A stretch of 64,000 nt of DNA, taken from assembly GCF_023715445.1 (NCBI RefSeq), contig NZ_JAMBOD010000004.1, positions 124,001 to 188,000 on the forward strand, given 5' to 3'. Shown piece by piece: positions 57,636 to 64,000 of this stretch. The notes under the pieces were generated by a model. The model saw nothing but the letters and a program-made list of their open reading frames with translations, was not told the DNA's origin and did not search any database. A program made the position numbers and the translations under genes. Origin of the DNA: Fictibacillus nanhaiensis (GTDB lineage: Bacteria > Bacillota > Bacilli > Bacillales > Fictibacillaceae). How positions within the stretch are numbered: the stretch's first letter is position 1; every line of letters begins with the position of its first letter.

Positions 57636-59087
57636 ATGCAAACACTTGATACGGTTATTATTCTTTTATATTTTGCTGTATTAATTGGCGCAGGGATTAT
57701 CGGTTCTACAAAGGCAAAAACATCTGAAGATTTCAATCTTGCAGGACGAAATCTTGGCATGTTCATGTATCTCGGCTGCTTATCCGCTGTTATTTTAGGC
57801 GGTGCTGCAACGATTGGAACAACAAAGCTTGGGTATCAGTTCGGTATTTCCGGAATCTGGTTCGTGTCTATGATCGGTTTAGGCATTATTCTTCTTGGTA
57901 CGATTTTTATAAAAAAGATCGATTCATTGAAAGTCACGACGATCAGCGAATTATTAGGAAAAAGATATAAATCTGAAACAAGGCTTCTCAGTGCCATTGT
58001 GGCCTCGATCTACACCTTGATGATTGCTGTTACACAAGTAATTGGAATGGGTACCATCATAAACGTGCTTTTAGGCTGGAGTATTACAAACTCCATGCTT
58101 GTCGGCGGCGGAATCGTTCTTTTTTACACCATCCTTGGCGGAATGTGGAGTGTTACGGTAACGGATATTATTCAGTTCATCGTGATGACTATCGGTATTT
58201 TCTTCATCATGGTCCCTATGAGTCTTTCAAAAGTTGATGGTTTAGGAAATCTATTATCCAATCTGCCTCAATCACACTTAGATTTTTCAGCGATCGGCTA
58301 TCAGCAAATCTTCCAATACTTCATGCTGTTTGCACTAGGGATGGTCGTATCCCAGGACATCTGGCAGCGTGTTTTCACAGCTAAGTCAGCCAAGATTGCT
58401 AGAAACGGTTCGATCTTTGCAGGTGTGTACAGCTTTGCTTACGCGATTGCCGGGAGCATCATTGGGATGTGTGCCTTCATCGTCATTCCAAACATAGGTG
58501 ACCCGCAAAATACGTTTGCAACAATGGCTCTTACCATCCTGCCTACAGGAGTTTTAGGCCTAGTTCTAGCCAGTGTCTGTTCTGCTCTTATGTCAACGGC
58601 ATCCGGCTCGCTACTCGCCTCTTCAACGTTAGTTACAAACGACATTGTAAAGCAGTATTTTCTGAAAAATTTATCTGACAAACAGCAGTTGATGGTCTCA
58701 AGGATCACAACTCTTCTTATTGGCATTATCGCCATTACCTTTTCAATTTGGATACAGGATGTTTTGGTTGCACTTGATGTGGCTTATGCCATTTTATCCG
58801 GTGCCATCTTTGTCCCGTTGGTCATGACCTTCTTCTGGAAAAGAGCGACACCAGCTTCAGGCTTTTATGCCATCTTAATCAGTACAATCGTCGTCCTTGC
58901 AGGGCTTTTTGTAGAAGGGTTGACGTCAACAAACCCTATCCTTTACGGTATGTCTGCTGGAGTCATCAGCTTGGTGGCAATTTCATTATTCACAAGCCAG
59001 GGATCGGATACAGAGTTTGCTGTACCTTTTGATGAGGATGATTCTGATGAAGACGAAGCCGATGCTGAAGAAAGAAAACAAGCATAA
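57636..59087 (+). CDS. Sodium:solute symporter (SSS family)
   Basis: 483 residues with about thirteen membrane segments. The opening AKTSEDFNLAGRNLG and later GLVLASVCSALMSTASGSLLASSTL are SSS signatures; the acidic tail (DEDDSDEDEADAEE) is unusual. It is co-transcribed with the aminotransferase (51 bp gap, AAAGGAGG) and probably imports its substrate with Na+. Confidence 0.88.
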   Translation: MQTLDTVIILLYFAVLIGAGIIGSTKAKTSEDFNLAGRNLGMFMYLGCLSAVILGGAATIGTTKLGYQFGISGIWFVSMIGLGIILLGTIFIKKIDSLKVTTISELLGKRYKSETRLLSAIVASIYTLMIAVTQVIGMGTIINVLLGWSITNSMLVGGGIVLFYTILGGMWSVTVTDIIQFIVMTIGIFFIMVPMSLSKVDGLGNLLSNLPQSHLDFSAIGYQQIFQYFMLFALGMVVSQDIWQRVFTAKSAKIARNGSIFAGVYSFAYAIAGSIIGMCAFIVIPNIGDPQNTFATMALTILPTGVLGLVLASVCSALMSTASGSLLASSTLVTNDIVKQYFLKNLSDKQQLMVSRITTLLIGIIAITFSIWIQDVLVALDVAYAILSGAIFVPLVMTFFWKRATPASGFYAILISTIVVLAGLFVEGLTSTNPILYGMSAGVISLVAISLFTSQGSDTEFAVPFDEDDSDEDEADAEERKQA

Positions 59088-59090
59088 TAT

Positions 59091-59122
59091 GAAAACCTTC
59101 CTGTCGAGGAAGGTTTTTTTAA
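59091..59122 (+). terminator. Rho-independent terminator
   Basis: AAAACCTTCCT / AGGAAGGTTTT stem with T run after the symporter gene. Confidence 0.92.
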
Positions 59123-59135
59123 TAAGCTTTGTAAC

Positions 59136-59918
59136 TTAAAGGTGCCTTAAATACCGTTCCGGGCTCTCTAAAAATGATTTTGTGATTTGTACATGCTCCA
59201 AATCTTCATAGGGGCAAGATTGCGGCGGCAGCGAATCTAAACTGATGATCTCCGCATCTGGAATCGCCATCAAGATCGGTGAATGCGTGGCAATGATAAA
59301 CTGAGCTTCTTTTTTCGTCATCTCTTTAATCATGGAGATAAAGCTTAACTGCTTCATTGGAGACAATGGAACTTCAGGCTCGTCCAGTATATAAAGACCT
59401 TTTGGACGAAACCGCGATTGAAAAAAATCCAAGAATCTTTCCCCGTGGGACTTGAACTCCAGCCCGTCTTTATATAGATTTTGGAGCTCATACAACGTAT
59501 TGTTATGCGGCATGGATGCTAAATTTTTTGCGAATGGAGATCTGTCTTTATACTCCACTTCGATCTCTTCTAAATTTCGTTTCGCTTCTTCCCGCATGTC
59601 AGAAACACGTTTTACGTAATTTACAAAATCTTCAGCTGTTAAAAAGAAGCCCTCTTTTGTTCTTGCACTCCAGGTTAGCTTCAACTGATCTGAAAGCTGT
59701 TGTATGGAATCGTTTGTATAAGTTGCATCAATTCTGATAGAGCCCGCCTGTTCAGCGATGGCTTCTAAGAGGGTTGATTTCCCTGTCCCATTTTCTCCAA
59801 CTAAAATGGTAACGTTTTTTCGAAAGTGAAGAGATTCTAACGACTGAAATAATGGCAGCTGAAAGGGAAATCCTTGCTGACTCTTTTCTTTTATGTACGT
59901 TACGGATTTCAATATCAA
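59136..59918 (-). CDS. AAA_21-type ABC-like ATPase
   Basis: 260 residues. Walker A VGENGTGKSTLLEAIA, Walker B GLYILDEPEVPLSP, and the later FIIATHSPILMAIP with switch histidine match soluble ABC-ATPase-like AAA proteins related to OLD/RecF. No membrane partner is nearby. Role unknown; relatives act in DNA repair, defence or tRNA cleavage. I chose TTG 59918 behind GGGGGA; a longer frame reaches into the preceding lipoprotein gene. Confidence 0.75.
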   Translation of the reverse strand: MILKSVTYIKEKSQQGFPFQLPLFQSLESLHFRKNVTILVGENGTGKSTLLEAIAEQAGSIRIDATYTNDSIQQLSDQLKLTWSARTKEGFFLTAEDFVNYVKRVSDMREEAKRNLEEIEVEYKDRSPFAKNLASMPHNNTLYELQNLYKDGLEFKSHGERFLDFFQSRFRPKGLYILDEPEVPLSPMKQLSFISMIKEMTKKEAQFIIATHSPILMAIPDAEIISLDSLPPQSCPYEDLEHVQITKSFLESPERYLRHL

Positions 59919-59970
59919 GATGATGTCCCCCAAGTATGCTGTTATTTTTGTACCGAAAAAGTGCAATGAT

Positions 59971-60360
59971 CTACCCTTCACTCGCACCTAAATACTTTTT
60001 AACCATACCATTGACTTCGACAACCAAAACATCATTTCTTTCTTTTACAGAATAAATTTTTGAACCGATTGGCAGCTTATTCGCCATCCCGTTTTTATAC
60101 TGATAGTTATCGGGTTTTGATGATACAGAATTAATTTCACCAAGTTCTTTATCTTTCGTAAGCTTTAATGGTTCCACCCAATCTATATTCGTTTTATAAA
60201 CCACGTTAGTCCACATGAAAATATCAGCGTCCGGATCAAGCGTTAATACCTCTTCAGCATCAGGAACCTCTGAAGAATGTTTCTCTAACTCCTGTTCTTC
60301 ACATGCTGATATTAAGAAAATGCTTGTTAAAAACAAAAAGCACCAAAGGAATCTTTTCAC
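59971..60360 (-). CDS. Lipoprotein, unknown function
   Basis: 129 residues. Signal peptide with lipobox LISAC at the end (LLFLTSIFLISACEEQ), so the cysteine near residue 20 should be lipid-modified. The mature part is small and beta-rich (DIFMWTNVVYKTNIDWVEP and GSKIYSVKERNDVLVVEVNG), a pattern seen in DUF3221-like lipoproteins. GTG 60360 follows GAGGTGATAAAC. Lies upstream of the ATPase gene. Confidence 0.75.
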   Translation of the reverse strand: MKRFLWCFLFLTSIFLISACEEQELEKHSSEVPDAEEVLTLDPDADIFMWTNVVYKTNIDWVEPLKLTKDKELGEINSVSSKPDNYQYKNGMANKLPIGSKIYSVKERNDVLVVEVNGMVKKYLGASEG

Positions 60361-60447
60361 GTTTATCACCTCTATAAACAGTCGAGAAGTTACAAGTTTA
60401 CGTTACTAATAATCCTATAAAAAATACTCTTTTTAATAAAAGAAAAT

Positions 60448-60484
60448 AAAAATACCCGCAGCATATCTTTCTGCAACGGGCATC
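60448..60484 (-). terminator. Terminator of the DUF3189 gene
   Basis: CCCGTTGCAG / CTGC.GGG stem followed by TATTTTTATTTT on the minus strand. Confidence 0.8.
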
Positions 60485-60507
60485 ATGCCTATATTAAATA
60501 GAATTTA

Positions 60508-61029
60508 TTAAGCATTTGAATATAATAACTGTTTTGTGTTATCTAATATGATTACATCTTCATCAGATGATTGGGCCATTTCTTTCGTGTGCTGAACCAG
60601 CTGGACAATGCTAGCTGATGCTTGTTTAGCACCCACAACCAATAAAGGAACACCTAAAAAATCAATTTTTAGTCCTCTTGAGAGGAACCCGCCTATCGTC
60701 ATCGCCAGTGGAACAGTCGGCGATGTATTTGAAAATATAAATCTTTCTTTCTTTCCTGACTTCTCTTGCAAAATCTCAATCAAGTTCTTCATTCCAGGAA
60801 CAAAAGCCTTAGAGTTTCCACGGCCTACTGTATATACAGAATCACCTTCTTCGTCTACTCCATGAAAAATGATCCTTCCCATATCAGATCTATCCAATTT
60901 ATTAAAATAATCCACGTTTAAGATCTCATCACGTGTCAGGAGTCTTTCCTTTGGTAATTTATTTAAATGGAAAGCAGCAGCCATTACTGTGGTATGTGTA
61001 CCGCCGTAATCATTATAAATGTAGATCAT
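60508..61029 (-). CDS. DUF3189 family protein
   Basis: 173 residues beginning MIYIYNDYGGTHTTVMAAA with FHLNKLP, the diagnostic start of DUF3189, found almost only in spore-forming Firmicutes. IFHGVDEEGDSVYTVGRGN is also typical. Function unknown. ATG with GAGGAG upstream. Confidence 0.85.
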   Translation of the reverse strand: MIYIYNDYGGTHTTVMAAAFHLNKLPKERLLTRDEILNVDYFNKLDRSDMGRIIFHGVDEEGDSVYTVGRGNSKAFVPGMKNLIEILQEKSGKKERFIFSNTSPTVPLAMTIGGFLSRGLKIDFLGVPLLVVGAKQASASIVQLVQHTKEMAQSSDEDVIILDNTKQLLYSNA

Positions 61030-61105
61030 AGGTTTTTAACTCCTCGAAATGGTTTATTAAGTCATTATCTCCCTCCTTCCTTCATTTCAACCCCAAAAAA
61101 CAAAA

Positions 61106-61150
61106 ACAAAACGCCCATGCATCACTCTGCATCAGGCGCTTTTTTTGTAA
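61106..61150. terminator. Terminator hairpin
   Basis: AAACGCC.ATGCA / TGCAT.GGCGCTTT with T run; lies between the DUF3189 and comK genes and probably ends comK transcription. Confidence 0.85.
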
Positions 61151-61165
61151 GAATCTCTTCTCTTA

Positions 61166-61660
61166 TTAATATCTCATATTTCTTTCACTTACACGTTCAC
61201 TCAATATATATCTGTATTGTGCGGTACGGAACAGTTTCGCCTCTAATGCATGTTTGGATTGGGGTAGGATCAGGTTTGCGGTGTTCTTAAAGTGGACGCT
61301 GCATGTGTCCGTGTCTACGGATTCTATTCGCTGAACATGTGATTGGGATAGCCAGATGCACGTTTCGTTCTTGGGTGATTCTACAGGAAAAAAGAAAATG
61401 CCTAATTCGAGGTTAATCATGATAGGGGACAGACTCACATAGCCCATAGAGCGGCGGACAGCTTCTCGCCTGCCTTCGTAACTGGAGCCGAAGAACAAAC
61501 AACTTTCATTGATTATTTTTATTGGACTGAGGGTAACTCTTTCATTCTTTTCCGATTCTAACACTTCAGTATGAACAACTCCGAATTCATTGTAAAAAGG
61601 TAAAAGTGCCATCGTGCTGGTATTTATTTCGTAGGAACTTAGAAGTATTGTTTTTTCCAT
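61166..61660 (-). CDS. comK: Competence transcription factor ComK
   Basis: 164 residues. LSSYEINTSTMALLPFYNEFG, then IINESCLFFGSSYEGRREAV and LSPIMINLELGIFFFP closely parallel ComK of Bacillus subtilis (FFGSSYAGRKAG and PPIMVDPSNQIFLFP). ComK binds AAAA-N5-TTTT boxes and switches on DNA-uptake genes. ATG behind GGGAGG. A TATAAT and AT tracts lie upstream. Confidence 0.9.
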   Translation of the reverse strand: MEKTILLSSYEINTSTMALLPFYNEFGVVHTEVLESEKNERVTLSPIKIINESCLFFGSSYEGRREAVRRSMGYVSLSPIMINLELGIFFFPVESPKNETCIWLSQSHVQRIESVDTDTCSVHFKNTANLILPQSKHALEAKLFRTAQYRYILSERVSERNMRY

Positions 61661-61744
61661 CTATACATCCTCCCTGTTTCTCTAATTATTTTTTCTGCTA
61701 TCCCCTCTCTAAATTTTTGAAAGTAAAAAACTTCCAGTAGGTAA

Positions 61745-61750
61745 ATTATA
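61745..61750 (-). promoter_or_regulatory. -10 box candidate of comK
   Basis: Perfect TATAAT on the minus strand, 85 bp before comK, without a good -35 box, as in activator-dependent promoters. AAAA and TTTT tracts occur around 61790-61810, but no exact AAAA-N5-TTTT box was found. Confidence 0.4.
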
Positions 61751-61841
61751 CTAAGTCTTTTGACAGTAATCTATATATTTCTAAAATAATTTTAATTTTT
61801 TTAATATTTAGTAAACAATTTCATCCAAAGAACCCAAAGCC

Positions 61842-62024
61842 ATGCTTCAGGCATGGGAACGCTCACTGCCAGGCGACACTCTCTTATTCTTGTACGATGA
61901 GTACACCTCCATTCAAGGCGTCCTGCAAAAGATCAAACACGCTGAACCAGTTTCTGTCCTGCAAAAAGCAGATAATAGAAAAAAACAGTGCATATTTCTC
62001 TTGTTGGAGATGCACTGTTTTTAG
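61842..62024 (+). pseudogene. Possible 3' fragment of a lost gene
   Basis: The frame MLQAWERSLPGDTLLFLYDE then YTSIQGVLQKIKHAEPV reads like a real protein end (loosely like the C-terminus of Mur-ligase/cyanophycin-synthetase-type enzymes). It has no ribosome-binding site and runs into the terminator hairpin. It sits in a 365-bp gene-free stretch (61661-62025) otherwise occupied by the comK promoter. Confidence 0.3.
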
Positions 62025-62025
62025 C
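61980..62025 (-). terminator. Terminator of the 62.0-63.5 kb operon
   Basis: AAAACAGTGCAT / ATGCACTGTTTT stem with T run on the minus strand. Confidence 0.88.
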
Positions 62026-62751
62026 TTATTGAGATTCGAGGTCATTGTCATCCATATATCTTACATAGGAGAGATCATCATTTTGAATGCCGCTCGCATT
62101 TTGGCTAAGCTTTGGATAGGTATTTTCATCGTATTTTTTGCCGTTGTTCCAGCCAAAGTACATGGCTTGCTCAAGTTCAAAGGTGTTAATAAAAGGTTTA
62201 TCCAGTTCCACTCTTAAGATGGAATCCAGAAAATTTGCCCAATTCTTTGGTAAATCCATTGATCCAAACAAGCGGTTCGTTATATTAATCTTTTGCACCA
62301 TTTGGACCCCTGGCTGATACACATGAATATCACCTGTAATATGATAGTTTCTTTCTCTCATTAAGTAAAGATTCATAGAATCCAGTTTGTCATCAGGATG
62401 TATGTTCCAAACGATCTTGTATGAATTTGGGTTTTCTTTATCAATCTTCCAAATACTAGGCTGCCCTCCAGACTGTATAGAAGTCACTTCCCACTTATAT
62501 TTATTCCATGTCCAGAAGCTTTTCCCATACTTGTTATTCTTCGTAATAAATGGCACAAACACATGTGTATCATCAACATAAATGGTATCTTGAACTTTTG
62601 TAGCACCTATATTAAGAAGAGTGCTGTTTATTTTTTGAAGCAATTCGTCTTTTGCTGGCAATTCAGCTGGCTTTGAGTAGTACAACAAATAAACAGCGGC
62701 AAAAACGATTAAAATTGAAAAAACAATTAAGGACAATTTTTTATTCATCAT
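62026..62751 (-). CDS. Membrane-anchored extracytoplasmic protein
   Basis: 241 residues: one N-terminal helix (LIVFSILIVFAAVYLLYY), then a ~215-residue outside domain with many aromatic residues (KSFWTWNKYKWEVTSIQSGG and WTW/WNN motifs). No cysteines. Its start overlaps the stop of the upstream gene by 4 bp (ATGA), so the pair is translationally coupled. Family not recognised. Confidence 0.7.
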   Translation of the reverse strand: MMNKKLSLIVFSILIVFAAVYLLYYSKPAELPAKDELLQKINSTLLNIGATKVQDTIYVDDTHVFVPFITKNNKYGKSFWTWNKYKWEVTSIQSGGQPSIWKIDKENPNSYKIVWNIHPDDKLDSMNLYLMRERNYHITGDIHVYQPGVQMVQKINITNRLFGSMDLPKNWANFLDSILRVELDKPFINTFELEQAMYFGWNNGKKYDENTYPKLSQNASGIQNDDLSYVRYMDDNDLESQ

Positions 62752-63476
62752 TCTTTCCCCACTGTAAGTAAAGATTTTTCAGAGCGGAAATACAGCTGTT
62801 TTTCCGGAGTTGTTACAAGTAATCCTTTTCCGTCTTTTTCAACATATACGGTGTTGTTCAAAGCACTACCCCATTTCGGAAAAGTTCCTGCAAGTTGATA
62901 TGGAAACCTTTCTACACGTCTCCCAAGCGAATCCTCCATATGGACGATTTCACTGTACCACCCATCACTATCAATTCTTTTGCTTTTCATGGTTTGGATC
63001 TGTTGATTTAAAACCAGTTGATTTATCGTCGCTTCTCGTGCAGAAGGATGAAGCGTAATTATACTTAACTCTCCCGTTTCCGCTATATAAGTCGTAATTT
63101 CACTTCCCGGATAAAGAAGGTTGTGGAAGAGAATCGAGGCAAATGTTGCTGTCAGAAAAATGAAGTTCGCGAAGAATCCCAACCATGCAAAACGCCTGTA
63201 AGCTACCCACTTCTCCACCTTGTTTCTAAAGATAAAATACAAAATCCACACACCAAGCGGAAGGATTGAAATTTTAATAAATGTTTCAAAAACAGGCAGG
63301 GTAAACGAAAATGAAAAAAGGCCAATAATGATAACAATAAATACTTTCCACTTCTTCGGCTTCTCCTCTTGCTTTTGATAAATATGATAAGCAAGAAAAC
63401 CAATTAAAAGAAACGCCAGACTATCCATCAGCATAGACGGAAAATGGTTAACAAAATAAAAATCGATGATCAGCAC
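62748..63476 (-). CDS. Membrane protein with outside C-terminal domain
   Basis: 242 residues: four or five N-terminal membrane helices (to about 125; LLIGFLAYHIYQ, VFIVIIIGLFSFSF, GFFANFIFLTATF), then a beta-rich domain outside (TYIAETGELSIITLHPSARE ... GLLVTTPEKQLYFRSE). The GTG at 63476 is the first start but lies inside the GGGGTG of the likely ribosome-binding site; later starts such as ATG in FPSMLMDS are possible. Operon with the next gene. Confidence 0.65.
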   Translation of the reverse strand: MLIIDFYFVNHFPSMLMDSLAFLLIGFLAYHIYQKQEEKPKKWKVFIVIIIGLFSFSFTLPVFETFIKISILPLGVWILYFIFRNKVEKWVAYRRFAWLGFFANFIFLTATFASILFHNLLYPGSEITTYIAETGELSIITLHPSAREATINQLVLNQQIQTMKSKRIDSDGWYSEIVHMEDSLGRRVERFPYQLAGTFPKWGSALNNTVYVEKDGKGLLVTTPEKQLYFRSEKSLLTVGKE

Positions 63477-63562
63477 CCCTTTTTTCTACCAATATACTTA
63501 TCTATGTATGGAATATAATAACAATTATTGCACATGGATGATTTTACATCTATCCCAACTAT

Positions 63563-63604
63563 TAAAAAAGCTCAAAGAGCATATTGCTCTTGAGCTGTTT
63601 GTTT
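63563..63604 (-). terminator. Terminator of galE
   Basis: AAGCTCAA.GAGCA / TGCTC.TGAGCT hairpin with T-rich tail on the minus strand. Confidence 0.85.
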
Positions 63605-64000
63605 TTAAATAGATGTTTGTGCCATGCCTGTCTGTTTTAAATGCCAGTTCCATGCATGAGTAACCATGTCTTTTAAATTCGTGTATTTCGGCTGCCATTT
63701 TAGTTCTTCCTGTGCTTTTTGTGACGAGGCAATCAGCACAGCTGGATCACCCGGTCTTTGATGAGAATTAACCGATTTTATCTCTCGTTGCGTAACTTCC
63801 CTGCAAGTATCAATCACTTCTTTTACAGAAAAACCTTTACCATTTCCAAGGTTATAAATACCACCCTTATTTTCCTTTCTAATCCTTTGTAGCGCACAAT
63901 AATGAGCATCCGCCAGATCCATTACATGAATGTAATCACGTACACATGTGCCGTCTTCCGTTGGGTAATCATCACCAAACACTTTTACTTCTTTCCTTAT
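63605..64000 (-). CDS. galE: UDP-glucose 4-epimerase (3' part, cut by window edge)
   Basis: The last ~131 residues are present; the N-terminal Rossmann domain lies beyond 64000. FGDDYPTEDGTCVRDYIHVMD, IYNLGNGKGFSVKEVI and RPGDPAVLIASSQKAQEEL are signatures of GalE. It interconverts UDP-glucose and UDP-galactose for exopolysaccharide or galactose use. The frame continues open to the window edge. Confidence 0.93.
   Translation of the reverse strand: MRKEVKVFGDDYPTEDGTCVRDYIHVMDLADAHYCALQRIRKENKGGIYNLGNGKGFSVKEVIDTCREVTQREIKSVNSHQRPGDPAVLIASSQKAQEELKWQPKYTNLKDMVTHAWNWHLKQTGMAQTSI

Noticed and set aside
61751-61840. Exact ComK boxes upstream of comK
   Set aside because: AAAA and TTTT tracts are present, but none with the exact five-base spacing; AT-rich DNA gives such tracts by chance.

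Overview
The window looks like chromosomal DNA from an endospore-forming member of the Bacillaceae. Supporting genes are a CotF-type spore coat protein, a YteA-family zinc-finger protein, the competence regulator ComK, an intracellular subtilisin with its N-terminal LIPF motif, OhrR/Ohr, NrnB and BioY/BioB. Strong Shine-Dalgarno sites, frequent TTG/GTG starts, AT-rich spacers and TTGACA/TATAAT-like promoters agree. A Fictibacillus-like or related genus is my inference and is not proven here. No rRNA, tRNA, insertion sequence, CRISPR array or complete prophage was seen.

Layout. 1-11 kb: LysE-type exporter, YteA-like protein, HD-GYP phosphodiesterase, acetyltransferase, site-2 protease, secreted NlpC/P60 hydrolase, a large membrane-anchored protein, and a small operon whose first gene is frameshifted. 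11-21 kb: YitT protein, a small tyrosine recombinase with altered catalytic residues, Nif3-like protein, a zinc alcohol dehydrogenase operon, AGCS symporter, K+/H+ antiporter and MscS channel. 21-24 kb: bioY-bioB under a promoter overlapped by a BirA-type operator. 24-32 kb: cupins, HAD hydrolase, CobW GTPase, thioredoxin-like protein, metallo-hydrolase and several very small genes. 32-37 kb: an intracellular and a secreted subtilase side by side, a peroxiredoxin and a thioesterase. 38-41 kb: an ABC-2 exporter operon ending in its TetR regulator, with two palindromic operators around the promoter. 41-45 kb: two VOC proteins, a metallo-hydrolase, a 23-residue membrane peptide and an acyl-CoA dehydrogenase. 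45-48.5 kb: a secreted repeat protein followed by a two-component system. 48.4-48.9 kb: a promoter overlapping a LexA-like box that leads straight into a short structured RNA, then a dispersed repeat. 49-54.6 kb: MFS transporter, NrnB, CotF-like coat protein, hydrolase, and divergent ohrR/ohr with operators. 54.7-59 kb: a sigma-54 activator, a clear -24/-12 promoter, a class III aminotransferase and a sodium:solute symporter. 59-64 kb: an ATPase, a lipoprotein, a DUF3189 protein, comK, two overlapping membrane-protein genes and the 3' part of galE.

The most unusual signals lie between genes. (i) Candidate SOS-controlled small RNA at 48446-48547. (ii) Four degenerate intergenic arrays with strict 20- or 21-bp periods (24.2, 32.0, 36.0 and 43.5 kb) and a looser fifth (6.5 kb); two of them share units in opposite orientation. 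(iii) Several genes of 23-65 codons, two of which appear to begin at ATT or ATA behind good ribosome-binding sites. All functional assignments rest on reading the translations and on family knowledge; no database search was run.
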